Made by a program: the position numbers and the translations under genes. A stretch of 64,000 nucleotides of DNA from Lophius americanus (Eukaryota; Chordata; Actinopteri; Lophiiformes; Lophiidae), in assembly GCA_037951165.1 (NCBI GenBank), contig JBBDHG010000186.1:304501-368500 (forward strand). Direction: 5' to 3'. Every line of letters starts with the position of its first letter. Position 1 is the stretch's first letter. Positions 1 through 13,000 of the stretch are shown here, piece after piece. The notes beneath the pieces are model-generated. The model was not told where the DNA came from. It ran no database searches and saw only the letters and a list, made by a program, of their open reading frames with translations.

Positions 1-1517
1 GAGTTAATCCACCCCGAATGAGTTAATCCACATGAACCAGAGTGAGGACAGCATCGGGTTTCACTGCCCCCTTTCTGGGAAGGCTCACAAACAAACTAAA
101 ATACACATGTAGGCAGACACTTAACAAATTACACACAGTACATTTACACACAAACAAACAAAGTCTTAGGCACATTTATTACAACTCCTCAATAAGCTCT
201 GTCCAGGAAGGAATGCTGAACTCTGGAGACATTGGTTACGTTCAGCCCCAAAGATCCACATACTCCACGTGTGTCTCCAGCTACTCCTGATCTAATCCAG
301 GCCAGGCTGAGCCCAGTTTGTCCTCGTTTGCCTTGTCCGTTGGCCAAGAGCCACGAACATAATGCCACCTGAGAAGCCAATAGGCCACTCTTTTCAGGCA
401 GCTCAAAGACAAACCAGTTCATCGGCATTCTTTAAAGCAAACATCTTTGTCTCAGGATTTTCTGGGTGGCCAGTCCGTTCCGCTTTTTCTCCCGAACTCA
501 ATTCTTGCAACACAAATGCTATTGACTTAGATGTCAGGCTGCACACGGACAGCGACTTGCCTACAATCTTAAACCGAACAGACGTAGTTGTGACCGCAGA
601 AGGACCGTCAGTCTGGCTTCCAACAACTTCCCAATGTTCTAGAGCCTTGGAAACCAAAAAGTCCAGCCCTGCGTCTCTATCTGAGGTATCTTTACCAGTG
701 TCAGGTTAGGCTGACACTGATCTTCGTTGAAGATCTTTCTGCTGAGGAAAGTTAGCAGGAACAATCTGCATCCAGTCCAGCTACCTCCATCATCCACCTG
801 ACACCTTCTAGCTTGAACAGAAACTATTTCCCCTGCTTTAACATCTACATGCAGGCCCCTAAAGCCTTAGACCAAGGTTGAGATTGTGAGTTTCTGGAGA
901 ATCCTGCCCGCCTCCAAACATCTGGTTATTTGCGATCCTTACCTGCCTTTAAATAAATGCGACAATGTCAGATAAGATTCATTCATTCGTTAGGAGGGGT
1001 GGGGCCACGGTGGCTCAGTTGGTAGAGCGGTTGTCCACTTAACTGAAGGTCAGTCCCAGGCCACTGCGGTCCACATGTTTAAGTGTACAGTCCATTTACC
1101 ATTTAGAGGTCTTCTCGTATTTCACGCCAGCAGACACTCATCTCATGCTTAGACTCAACGTCTCCCATTTTACCAAGGCCACAGCAGGAAGCGGTATGAC
1201 TGGAGAGCTCTCACATCTCTGAGCTTTGTGTCACCAACCATGTGGAGGCTAGTTGAAGCAAGCTTCGTTCCCAAAATGTTCTTGAATCAAAGATTCGGTC
1301 TTGTTATCTACGATATCTAGATATTATCTATGATAATGAGGTATATTCTGATATTCTGATAACCCCCTGTTCCATTTATGCTCTTTGTTCTGCATCTGTT
1401 CTTTGGGTCATGAATGTGGAATATACATTTGTGGATCCTACGTTAAGTCATCTTCGCAGTTTTGTTAGCAGTACTTGTGGCGTCATGTTGAAAGTTTGAC
1501 CTTCACCACACCATTAG
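1..1517. other. Non-coding region 5' of the first visible gene A exon
   Basis: I looked here for gene A exons 1-3 (motifs like GGGGCGACTVM and MSKGGDCLCFF in gene B) and found none. In gene B exon 3 lies only about 430 bp from exon 4, so here the intron is longer or the exons are missing. The short ORFs in this stretch have no recognisable motif. A tRNA-like SINE piece lies at 1002-1100. Confidence 0.6.
1002..1100 (+). mobile_element. tRNA-derived SINE fragment
   Basis: GGTGGCTCAGTTGGTAGAGC at about 1008-1027 is a near-consensus tRNA A box. It is followed by a D-loop/anticodon-like stretch but no intact B box or acceptor stem closure, as in 5' ends of teleost tRNA-derived SINEs. Not a functional tRNA gene. 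Confidence 0.6.
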
Positions 1518-4074
1518 ACATTACTCTGTCAACGCCTGCCTCCTGCCGCTCTGCCAGCTTAACGGGGCCGCCGTCACCACGGTGGAGGGTATCGGCAGCT
1601 CCAAGACCAGGATCCACCCGGTTCAGGTCAGTCCTGCTGAGACGCATTACTGTGTGGTTGCCGTTTTCAAATGCCAACTGTCATGTCTCCTTTCCATAGT
1701 GGGGCGCGGTGATCGGAAGGATATTTTGTGCCTGTCTTAATGAACATCTTTCTTTATTGACAATGAATATCACACAGAGCGGCAGATTTAGCTGTGGCCG
1801 ACACGGGTCCCGTCATATCGTGTGTATTGGAGTGTGGATATCAACAGAATCCCGACTGTTCCCGTCCAGACGCGCCGACATCGGACAAATATTTAGAAAT
1901 TATGTTCGGGTCTTGGACACGGGTCTCTTCTCATTCAACATAGCATTGCTACAATGCTAAGTTGCTATGCTGTGACCCGGAGGGGGACCATATTACCTTT
2001 TCTGCCCAACCAGCGACTCATATTGGATATAATTACACAGTTACATCATGATACTGAGTGTAGCGTCACTGAAACGGTAGTATGAGACACCATAAAAGTT
2101 TTCTGTAATTATAATGACAAGTTCCTGAGCTCAGTGCAGGGGCAGTCCTAGGAATTTTTTTAATGGGGTGGCTAGGGCTCCGGGGGCGGCAACGATATAA
2201 GAATAGGTGTCCACAATATACGGTGGATATTTGTGCAGAAACTGCAGACTTGTGTAATGTGTATTGATAATGAATTATTAATTCATTAAAACAGTTTATT
2301 AAGCTTCATTGCAAAAAAATAAAATGCATTTTTTAGTCAAATCTTTTCAGAACCTTTATCATGAAGTCATCTAATATTAACAGTTAAGAACATATGGGAC
2401 CCTTGTACTTTTTTAATATCATTTCCTCTACGGTATTATTTGAGGTCATTGCGTGATTTACACCTTGATCTTACTTCAATAAATTTTAAACTTGGCCTAT
2501 TTTGTTACTATTTTGTTGGCGCGATGGATAACTATAATTGACTATAACTATAATTGATTATAAGATCTCTCTCGTCACTCACCAGTGTATCCATGGTAAC
2601 GCCCCCCCCTACCTAAAATAACTACTCACCCCACTGACCTCAACACGATCCCTCCGTTCTACCCACTCATACCGCCTCCTCCTTCCCCGGACTAAGCTCA
2701 GCACCATGGGTGATCGGGCCTTCTGTTCTGCTGCCCCTCGTCTGTGGAATGCCCTCCCTGACCATATGAGGGCTTCACAGATGACCGACACATTTAAAAA
2801 AGGACTTGAAACTTTCCGTTTTAGCAGAACCTATAACTTTAATTAACATTGCTGCTTTTTGGTCATGTTTTATATATTTTTTTATTATTGATGCTTTAAT
2901 CTGCTTTTACTTTGTAGCACTTTGAGATTTGATCCAAATGTAAAGTGCATTATAAATTAAATGTATTATTATTATTATTATTATTATTTATGACAGGTGG
3001 GGCTTTAAAAGTCCCTCCCCTCCAAAGTAAGGATTGATTAAATGTTTGACGACCACTGCTGTAACGACGGTCTTCAATTCAATTCAATGCTGTGATTAAT
3101 GCTAAACAATAATGTAGCTTCAAATGTGAAAAATCGTGTCACAAACTTTTCAGGATGTCCAAGTCATCCCAGCTTGAAGTGGCACTCATGGGAATTTTCC
3201 CTTTTGGGAAAACATTTTCCTCGATTTCTCCAACACCACATGAATGCAACGTGTGACGTTAACCTTGCCAAATAAATAGTTGGATGTCTATGAAATGCTT
3301 ACTTGCTCCACTTTTAAGAGTCTTGCTATTCGAAGATGCAAAGCCCCAAATATTCAGTTATAACATGACTGCTGTGTTTGCAGGAGCGAATAGCGAAGGC
3401 TAACGGCTCCCAGTGTGGCTTCTGCACTCCGGGGATGGTGATGTCCATGTACACTCTCCTGAGGAACAAGCCTCAACCCAGCATGGAGGACATCACTGAG
3501 GCTCTCGCTGGTTAGTTTCCAAAATTCCACCCACTATAATGTCTTGTATGTCTTTCAAACAACAAGAAATGAGGGACGGACTTTTGTTAAAGACAGACGA
3601 GTGTGCACCACATTCTTTTGTTGAGGCCAGAATCCAGTTAAACATTAAGTTTGAGGCGTTCCACACTATCCTTAGTTAGTGTTCGTGTCTTTCAGGTAAT
3701 CTGTGCCGCTGCACCGGATATCGGCCCATCCTGGACGGTTACAGGACCTTCTGTCAGGTACAATGCTCAGCCGTCCAGAAATATACTGTAAATAATTAGC
3801 AGACGGACTCAGACGTTTATGACCCTTGCATCTGTTCTTTGTTTGGCCAACTAGCTACCTGATTAACTTTAGTTTACCTGTAGTAGATCAGGTTGCTGGT
3901 ATTTCCTTTTGTCCAAGAGCGGGTCCTCGTGGTGGAGTGATAGAAATGTTCCCACTTAAGGCAGTAATTCCATATGTGTTATGTTTTTGCGTACAGAAAG
4001 TCAACTGCTGCCAAACCAATGGAGCTGGAAGCTGTTGCGTCAAAGCAGACAAAAGTCTTGACCGACCATTGGCA
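1518..4074 (+). other. aox: Gene A exons 4-7: Fe-S region and linker
   Basis: Exons at 1518-1626, 3384-3510, 3696-3757 and 3997-4074 (numbered after gene B). Exon 4 begins in the HYSVNACLLP segment, which carries the last cysteine of the N-terminal plant-type [2Fe-2S] cluster. Exons 5 and 6 encode the four cysteines of the second cluster (QCGFC and LCRC). Exon 7 encodes a cysteine-rich linker beginning KVNCCQTNGAGSCC, typical of AOX and XDH paralogues before the FAD domain. The 1.76-kb intron 4 carries a LINE 3' fragment and hAT-like debris. Confidence 0.9.
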
Positions 4075-7000
4075 GTGAGTACAAGTGAATTTTCTAGATT
4101 TAATTTGTCTTAATCTGTCTGGCTTTTTTTGTACTTTTACATATTTTTTTTAGTTTAGTCCTTTTCTTCACCTTTAAATTTTGATTTTTGATTTAGCAAT
4201 TTTTTTCCCGAGTGGAAAGGAATTTTGATGCTCGTGGAGATAACATGTCTTCCAATCGATAGTGCTAGTGACCTCCTGTTGAGTAGACCGGGCTTCCGAA
4301 ATCAGAACATAATAGAGGGAAAGTTGGTGGAAAATTAATTAGGATATTGATTCATTACATTAAGGCTAAAAGATTCGATGAGTATTTTTAATGGGAAAGA
4401 GGCAGAGGGGCATTTATGAGCTACATCATTAACTGAAAATATTTAGCCACATTTTAAGCTCAGCTTGGTGCCTGAAAGTCTTTCAGACATGTCCAGAATA
4501 CAGAAGACATGAAAGAAAGCAAAATGGATTGAGATATATAAAAGTAAATCGTCAGCATATAATGACACATATTGTTCTGGTGCCTCTCTTACAGTTTGTC
4601 CTAGATAAGATGGAATAGAGCTTAATTGATCCCCAGAGACATACTTACCGCTCGGACCTTTGAAGCCGCTGTCATCACGATGAATCACATTCCTATGCTT
4701 GCTTTCCATGATTCCAGCTCTTTGACAAGGAACTCCTTCTTCCACTGGACCCGACACAGGAGCTGATCTTCCCTCCTGAACTGATCGTACGTGATACAAA
4801 GATAATCATTTTACTCACTCCAGGTAACTAATAACTGAGGTTTAAAAATGTTTTTTTTTGTCCTCAGCTGATGGCAGAGACCTCCAACCCACAGAGTCTC
4901 ACCTTCTGTGGGGAGAGGGTGAGCTGGGTGTCTCCTGCCTCCCTGGAGGAGCTGGTCCAGCTGAAGACCAGTAAACCCACAGCTCCACTGGTGGTGGGAA
5001 ACACCAACATAGGTGAGCAGTGAGAGCAGGTTCATTCACAAAGCTCCCATATAGAGCGTCACAATATTAAAGTAAACACAACGGGTTCAACAAAAGTATT
5101 TGACCCCCTCCTTCTGCATTCTTATGTTTTGTGTATTTAAAAATGAACAGTTTTGGCTTTTTAGACCAAATTCCTCATAAATAAAGGCAACGTGAGTAAA
5201 CTCAGCATACCCGAGTTTTAAATAATTATTGTATTTATTGAACTAAAAGGATTATCAAATAACTCACCAGTAGCACAATATGCCTAAATAAATAAAAAGG
5301 TGATTGAAATGTATCCGTCAGGGAAGGGTAAGAAGCCAAGACTGCAAGCATTTTATTAAATGGTTGTAACACAACCTTTTTGGGGAATTCAAACCTGATG
5401 TCTCTGCTTTTGTGTTGAAGGTCCAGACATGAAGTTCAAAGGTGTCCTGCATCCTCTGATAATATCTCCAACCAGAGTCACGGAGCTGTTTGAGGTCACT
5501 CAGACGCCACAGGGTGGGTCATCTCCCCGTCTACTTCTAAAATAGTTGTTAAGTCGTCAGAAGGTTCCAGAGGTTCTCCACAGACATTATTTCTTGTCTG
5601 GTACCGCCGTTGGTTAACATTCAGACTTCTCTGCAGGTGTTTGGGTCGGAGCCGGCTGCAGTCTGTCCGAGGTTCGGTCTCTTCTGCAAAAGATGCTTCC
5701 TCAGTTTCCTGAAGAGAAGACGGAACTGTTCAAAGCGCTGATCCAGCAGCTGGGGAACCTGGGAAACCAGCAGATCCGTAACGTTGCTGTAAATAGTCTT
5801 CAGTATAAGAACTGGTTCACGTTTCTTTCTCCTCTGCTCTTGTTTTAGATCAAGGATAAATTATCTTTCCACATTACTTTGAATCTAAAGGAATCTTATT
5901 GTGAATGTTTTTGTGTATTTAGTCTCTAGGGGGCAGCATCATGAGTGCGTACCCCAACTCTGACCTGAATCCTGTTTTGGCTGCTGGGAACTGCAGAGTG
6001 AGCGTCATTTCTAGCGGTAAGTATAGGAACTTTTAGTTCCTAAGAGGAGAACTATTGGGAATAAAGATTCACGTCGTCCATGTTTGATTCACCTTTGTTC
6101 TGACAAACCACCAGGAGGAAGACGAGAGGTTCCTCTGAATCAGGAATTCTTTGTTACTTTTGGAAAAACCATCCTGGGGCCAGAGGAGATTGTTGTTTCT
6201 GCGTTCCTTCCCTTCTCCAGAGAGGTAACAAAACTATGAACAGAATAGAAAAGTAAACCTTAAAATTTGTTTCCCACCAACTCTTCTACCTTCCAAATCC
6301 ATGAAAACGGTCCCTTCCTGTGTGGCTTATATTTGTTGAAAACACCTTATAACGTGATTAACTCTTCATGTCACCGTCTTTCCTGCAGGGGGAGTTTGTC
6401 CGGGCTTTCCGTCAGGCTCCGAGGAAGGAGGGCTCCTTCCCCACAGTGACAACGGGGATGAGGGTGTTTTTCTCAGGCGGGTCCAGAGTGGTTCAGGATG
6501 TCAGCATTTACTACGGGGGAATGGGTCCGACTATTGTTAGTGCAGCCAAAACTTGTGCAGCTATCGTCACAAGGTTGGTCATAGTTTTTACACTTATTAG
6601 TGTATTCTTTTGGGTCAGAAGTAGATTTGCAGATCTAGAAGAAGGACTGGCCGTTACTTTCTATGACGTTTCAGCAACAACCTTTTTTCGTAGGGGTCAA
6701 CCACTAGATGTTACCATCACGACACATCTTCACTTCTGCTCCTCAGCTTCATTCAAGTTCAAGTTTTAAGTGTTAATGCCTTCTATCAAAGACACCCTCA
6801 GGTCCACCACTGCCTGATCATACCCCGGTATGCGTACCATGGCTGGCATGCAAATGGTCATTTGGGAACCTTGGGCAGATCTTTCCTCTACAACCATCAT
6901 TTGTTTCTACAACTACCTTCAAGTATGGTGTTAGTGGCTACTGTCTTGCGTTCAAGTTCAGATGCTGAGAACCCCAATACTCGGTTGTCAACTCTGAAGG

Positions 7001-10000
7001 CACCAGAGCTTCAACTTCCCTGGGAAAGAAGTGTTCCTGAGTTACTTGAGGCTGCTGGTTGTATTGTAAGCATTGTACCTTTGTTGGCATTTTCTATTGA
7101 TCCTCTATAGAATGGTTGCTATTGGCTCATTGTTGATGCTGAAACCATCCTCTGTGAGTTGGGCTATCAAAAAGGAAAAGCTGTAGGATGCACTGGGTTT
7201 CATCCTTGCCCATTTCATGCTTCTTCGAATTTTATCCAATGTTAGTTTGGTTTTTTCTTTTGTTCTCATGCTGGTCATCCATGTGCGCTCTGATTGAAAG
7301 AAGACCCATCCCGTTCTTTAAAAGTTCTTGATGCCTGTATGCTGAGCATGTGAGACATGCTACTTGTACACGAGCGTCTTCAGTTTTGTGAGCACACAGG
7401 TCCTTCGTAGTTCACCTCTTACAACAGCATGTGTCTCTGTGACTCAGTTCAAAGGTTTACCACACTGGACCTTACTGTTGACTACTGGACATCATCCTGA
7501 CCAGCTGCGTCAATCAATTGTTAGGGAACATCACTGCATGGCCCGAAAACGCATGCAGAGAGTTGAAAAGACTGCTGGGAGGATCATCAGGGCATCCTTA
7601 CTATCTCTAGAGGACAGCTACCACCGGAAAATCCACAGGAGAGCATTATCATCCACCAACCCCCAACACTCACCTTTCTCACTCCTGCCCTTTCCAAGAG
7701 GTCCAGAAGTTTGAAGTGCAGGAGGGACAACTTTTATCCTCAGGCCATCGGGCCGATCAATGGAACAAGCCCACTGCCCCTTGACTTTACTTCCCTTTCC
7801 TTCATTCAACTTTTTTCTTCTATAACTCATTCTTCTTCCCACTTTCCTCCTAAGTATCTTGATCCGGTTGAACCCATTCAGAAAGCCTTTTGAGTTTTAT
7901 TGTTGGAATAAAAAAGAATACCTACATTACCCGTGAGCTAAAATTTTCTGCATTTCCTTCAGGTCCTGGGACGACGAGACCCTCAGCCAGGCGTACGACA
8001 TCCTCCTGGATGAGTTGGACCTCCCGCCGTCGGCTCCCGGAGGGAAGGTGGAGTTTCGTCGCTCTTTGACTCTCAGCTTTCTCTTCAAATTCAACCTGGA
8101 GGTTCTGCAGAAGCTCAAAGAAAAAGTAGGATGGGGCCCTGAATAAAATCTCACATGGTAGACGGTGATCGTGTTTATAAAAGAACCTCACAAAGACTTT
8201 CTTTTTCCAGAACCTGATCACAGATGATCTGCCACAGATGATCCAGCCTTTACCCAGAGAGATCCAGCCCAGCCTTCAGGGCTTCCAGGTGGGAAAATCA
8301 TTTAAAGGCAATTTCACAGTTTGATAAAACACTTTAAACGTCTACTATTACAGGAAGTAAACCTGACCGCTGCTTCTTCTTCGGTAGCAAGTTTCAAAAG
8401 ACCAGAGCGACGAGGACCCAGTGGGGCGTCCCATCATGCATCGCTCTGCGATCATCCAGGCCACAGGTGAGGCGATGTACTGCGACGACATCCCCAAGAC
8501 GGACGGCGAGCTCTTCCTGGCTCTGGTCACCAGCTCTCGGGCTCATGCCAAGATCACGTGAGGAGAATGTGAACAATTTGTCTCCTCCCAAGATCTCTGA
8601 CACCCTGATGAAAATCTGATGAGATTCTGTGCGTGCTGTCGGTCCAACAGAGGGATGGACCTGAGCGAGGCTCTGAAGCTCCCGGGGGTCGTTGATGTCA
8701 TCACAGCCAAAGACATTCCTGGGAAAAAGGCTCTATCAGTGTTTGGGTATGATCAGGAGCTGCTGGCTGAGAGCACAGTAAGTACCCCCCCTTCTTGTTT
8801 TTCATTTTGTTGTGACCTTGTTTGTTTTATGCTGATGTTGCTAAAATGTTCAGTCGGGAGCACCAGCGCTGGAAAAGTTGGTCTGAAGCTGTGGATATTA
8901 TTATGTTTCTGTGAATGCTGTCTTTCTGCAGGTGTCTTGCGTCGGTCAGATGTTATGTGCGGTGGTCGCTGACACGAGGGCGCACGCCAAGCGTGGAGCG
9001 GCAGCTGTGAAGATCAGCTATGATGATCTGCCTGATCCAATTTTTACCATTGAGGTAGGAGGAGCCAAACAAACAAGATGCAGTTTGTCTTGGGCTGAAT
9101 CACAACATCAGATCCTGCTTTTGTTGTTGTCATTTAAAGCCTAAGGGTCTCAGGATAACAATACTTCATATCACTTTCTGTTTATCTGTGTGACAGGACG
9201 CCGTTGCGAGGTCGTCCTTCTTCGAGCCTCGGAGGACGATTGAGAGAGGAAACGTGACTGAAGCCTTTAAAACCGTCGATCAACTTACTGAAGGTCTGAT
9301 TCTCCTTTCAGAAGAACATACATGTGCTGAACCCTCCATCCATTCATTAATGTTTTTAAAAACGTTTAACTTGATCAGGGTCGTCGGGGGCTTGAGCCTA
9401 TCCTAGCTGACAGTGGGGCGAGACAACGCGCCACTTCATTACAGGAACAACCCATGGAGAGAGACAACCATTCACACTCAAAGTTCATTTAGAGTCACAA
9501 ATCCATTTCATTTTCTTACTTCCACTACCCAGCAACACTCTCCAGCTCATCCTGGTTATCAAAAAAGCGTTCATAGGCGGGAGTTCTGGCTGTACCCTGC
9601 GGTGTCCTCTTAATCAGATGCCCAAACCTCCTCATATGGCTCCGTCCGACGCAAAGCAGCAGCGGCTCTCTACTTTCCGAGCTACCGCTACGTGTCCGAG
9701 CTAAGCATCTTTTCTCTAAAGCTCTGCAAAGGTCGCCCTCTTCAGCCACTTGTATCCTGGACCTCATTCTATCGATCTCCACCCAGAGGCCGTGACCATA
9801 GGTGCGGGTCGGACCGTAGATGGACTCGTAAATTGAGAGCTTTGCATTACAACTCAGCTCTCACTTCACCAGAATGGAGCGATACAACAACCGCATTACT
9901 GCCGATGCTGCACCAAACGGTCTTTCCCTCTCACAGTTCATTTTTCCTTCACGCAAGAACAGGACACCGAGATACTTCAATTTCTTTGCTTGAGGTAGGA

Positions 10001-13000
10001 ACTCACCCCCGACCCGGGAGGGTCGGCAGAGAACCAGGGCCTGGGATTTGGAGAGGCTGACTGTAATGGTAGCAGCTTCACACTCAGCCGCAAACTGCTC
10101 CAGTGCACTGAAGCTTACCGACTGATGGCGCCGACAAAACAACCTCTCCCACCACCCTTTCACATAGAGTGCATGTTTTAGACTGCGGGAGGAAAGAAAA
10201 GAAAGAAAGAATCCTTTATTGGTCACATAGTCATACACAGTACAACATAGTGAAATTACTTCTCTGCATTTGACCCATCCCTGAGGGAGCAGTGGGCAGC
10301 CCCTCGTGGAGCGCCCGGGGAGATAAGGATTCAGGGTCTTGCTCAAGGACCCTACGACAAGTAGACCCTGGTGGGATTCGAACCGGCTACCTTCCGATTG
10401 GGAGACGGCCGCTCTACCCACTGAGCCACAGCCGCCCCCTGTGGAAGGGGGAAGATGCCGCCAGAGGACCGATTTAAACAAGGGGAGAACATTCTAACTT
10501 CACATAGATCTAAACCTGGAACCTTCTCACTGTGGGCCAACAACGCGACCCATTACGTGGAAGTTGTGAATTCTCTAATTGTTTCTCCAGGAGAGATTCG
10601 ACTGGGGGGCCAGGAGCACTTCTACATTGAAACCCAAAGCATGCTGGTTGTCCCTGTTGGTGAGGAGGGGGAGATCAATGCTTACATCTCCACTCAGTGG
10701 CCGACATTAATACAGGTATGCTGATGAGGATTTCATCAACTATGATTTAAATATCAGTTTGGTTTTCAGCAAACGGCCAGTTATCGATTAAACGTTTCGG
10801 TAAACAATCATCAATCCCTCAAAAAGAGAGAATGCTTAGTACTCTCTAAATGTGTTTGTCTGAGAAACCAGAAGGATGAGGATTGTTGTCTGTCCATTAA
10901 ATGACTGCAGGACGTGATCTCGGGGACGTTGGACATCCCGGCCAACAGAATCACCTGTCAAGTCAAAAGGGTAGGCGGAGCTTTTGGCGGCAAGCTCATT
11001 AAAACTGCGATATTGGCCGGTATTACGTCTGTGGCTGCGTGGAAGTAAGTTCAGAAATTCATTTTAAGATTTCATGAATTATGTCAATGAGAAGAGAAAT
11101 GTATTAAAGAGTTTCCAAAAATGTAGTAACAGCCTCCAGCTTAGGGCAGGTGTTTGATTGATTAATTGATTGATAAATTGATTGATTGATTGCTTTATTG
11201 TAATTGTTTCAAATTCTCTGTTCAGGACCGGTCGGGCCGTGCGCTGCGTCCTGGAGCGAGGCGAGGACATGTTGATCACAGGAGGCCGTCACCCTGTCAA
11301 AGCGAAATACAAAGTATGGAAATACACTTCCGGGAGGTCAACCAAGAGGAATTAAGTTACATAAATATCGTCTGAAATGGGTCCTGTTGCTTCTGGTGAC
11401 CTCCGGCCCACTTTAAATCGATCTTGGTATCGTAGTGAATTCGTTATTTGCTATAATTTCTTGGCACATTGAGATGTGCAGTGCAAATACAATGTATTGC
11501 AAACTTCCTGTTTTTACAATTAAAGCATTCTCCTGAGTGGCAACAATCAGAACTCTGACCACTATTCAGTAAAACATTTTTCGACTCCTCCTTCTTGCCC
11601 CGGTTTCTTCAGTTCCATTGATTTGAGACTTGATTTGAGACTTATTTGAAAAACTCTATCTCGGTCTAATCGTACGGCCATGGTATTATAACTTCAGAGA
11701 ACTGTTAACGATCCTGTGAGGCATTTAATTAGAGACTTTACTCTTATCTTTATGCTTTGGATTTCTTTTCAAAGTAATCTATCAGTGTTTCCATGTATGG
11801 CCCTTTATTTGATGAGTATTTTTCCTCTCAGTTGGTGATTGGCAAAAAAGATTGGCCAGCACATTTGCTGGAACATGATGGACCCATGACTGTAATTTCT
11901 GTGTTGCAACTTTTGCCATATATTTATCAACGAAAATGTTGGCACCCTCAATCTTCCCTGTGTGTTTGGCCCAACGGTGAAGTTTTGCGTCACTAGTTTG
12001 ATACAGGAATGCTTGACTTCCGGCGCAGAGACCAAAGTTACCAAATGTTTGACATAGTTTTCTGAACGCACTGGTTTACATGAAACAGGTGCATTGATAG
12101 TGTTTTAAATGAGTTAAATTAAAGAATTGTTTGCTGCTCGTTTCAGGTGGGCTTCATGAATGATGGCAAGATCATGGCTGCAGATTTCCAGTTCTACACC
12201 AATGCTGGCAACACTGTCGATGAATCTATTCTGGTGGGAGAAAGCGTCTCCATTTGTTATAAGAACATTTGTGTTTCCTAACTGTCCTTCAAGAGAAGGT
12301 AAAACATAGCCCTTATTGATTCTTCTTACAGATTGTAGAAAGGATTATCCTCGACCTTGACAACGCCTATAGCATCCCCAACCTGAGGGGCCGTTCTGCG
12401 GCTTGTAGAACCAACCTGCCCTCAAACACTGCCTTCAGGGGCTTCGGCGTGCCCCAAAGCCTCCTGGTTGTAGAGAACATGCATAATGAAGTGGCCATGC
12501 TACTGGGACGACCTGCTGACCAGGTTGGTTCCCTAAAGCCTAGAGTTGACTTCGGACCAGTTCTAACATAGGTTAGTACTGGTTCTATAGATTCCTCCTT
12601 TCTTTATCAGATCCGGGAGATCAACATGTACAAGGGCCCGTCAGTCACCCACTACAGGTTTGAGTTCAACTCAGAGAACCTGCTGCGCTGTTGGAAGGAA
12701 TGTAAGGCCAAGTCTGACTTTGGTGCCCGCCGCACAGCCATCGACAGGTTTAACCAGCAGAACCGCTGGACGAAGAGGGGCATGTCCATCATCCCCATCA
12801 AATATGGGATTGCGTTTTCAGAAGGCTCCATAAATAAGGTCTGTGTTTGAGATTCCTTTTGGTCAGCATCAAATATCTTTTTTTATTGAGTGATTGTGCA
12901 TCTAACAGGCTGCAGCTCTGGTCCACATCTATAAAGACGGCTCTGTTCTGGTGGCACATGGCGGGTCGGAGATGGGTCAGGGACTGCACACTAAAATGCA

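Noticed and set aside
10192..10439. Functional tRNA gene on the minus strand
   Set aside because: A and B boxes are present, but there is no cloverleaf closure and the sequence continues into a SINE body and TTCTTTCTTTTC tail.
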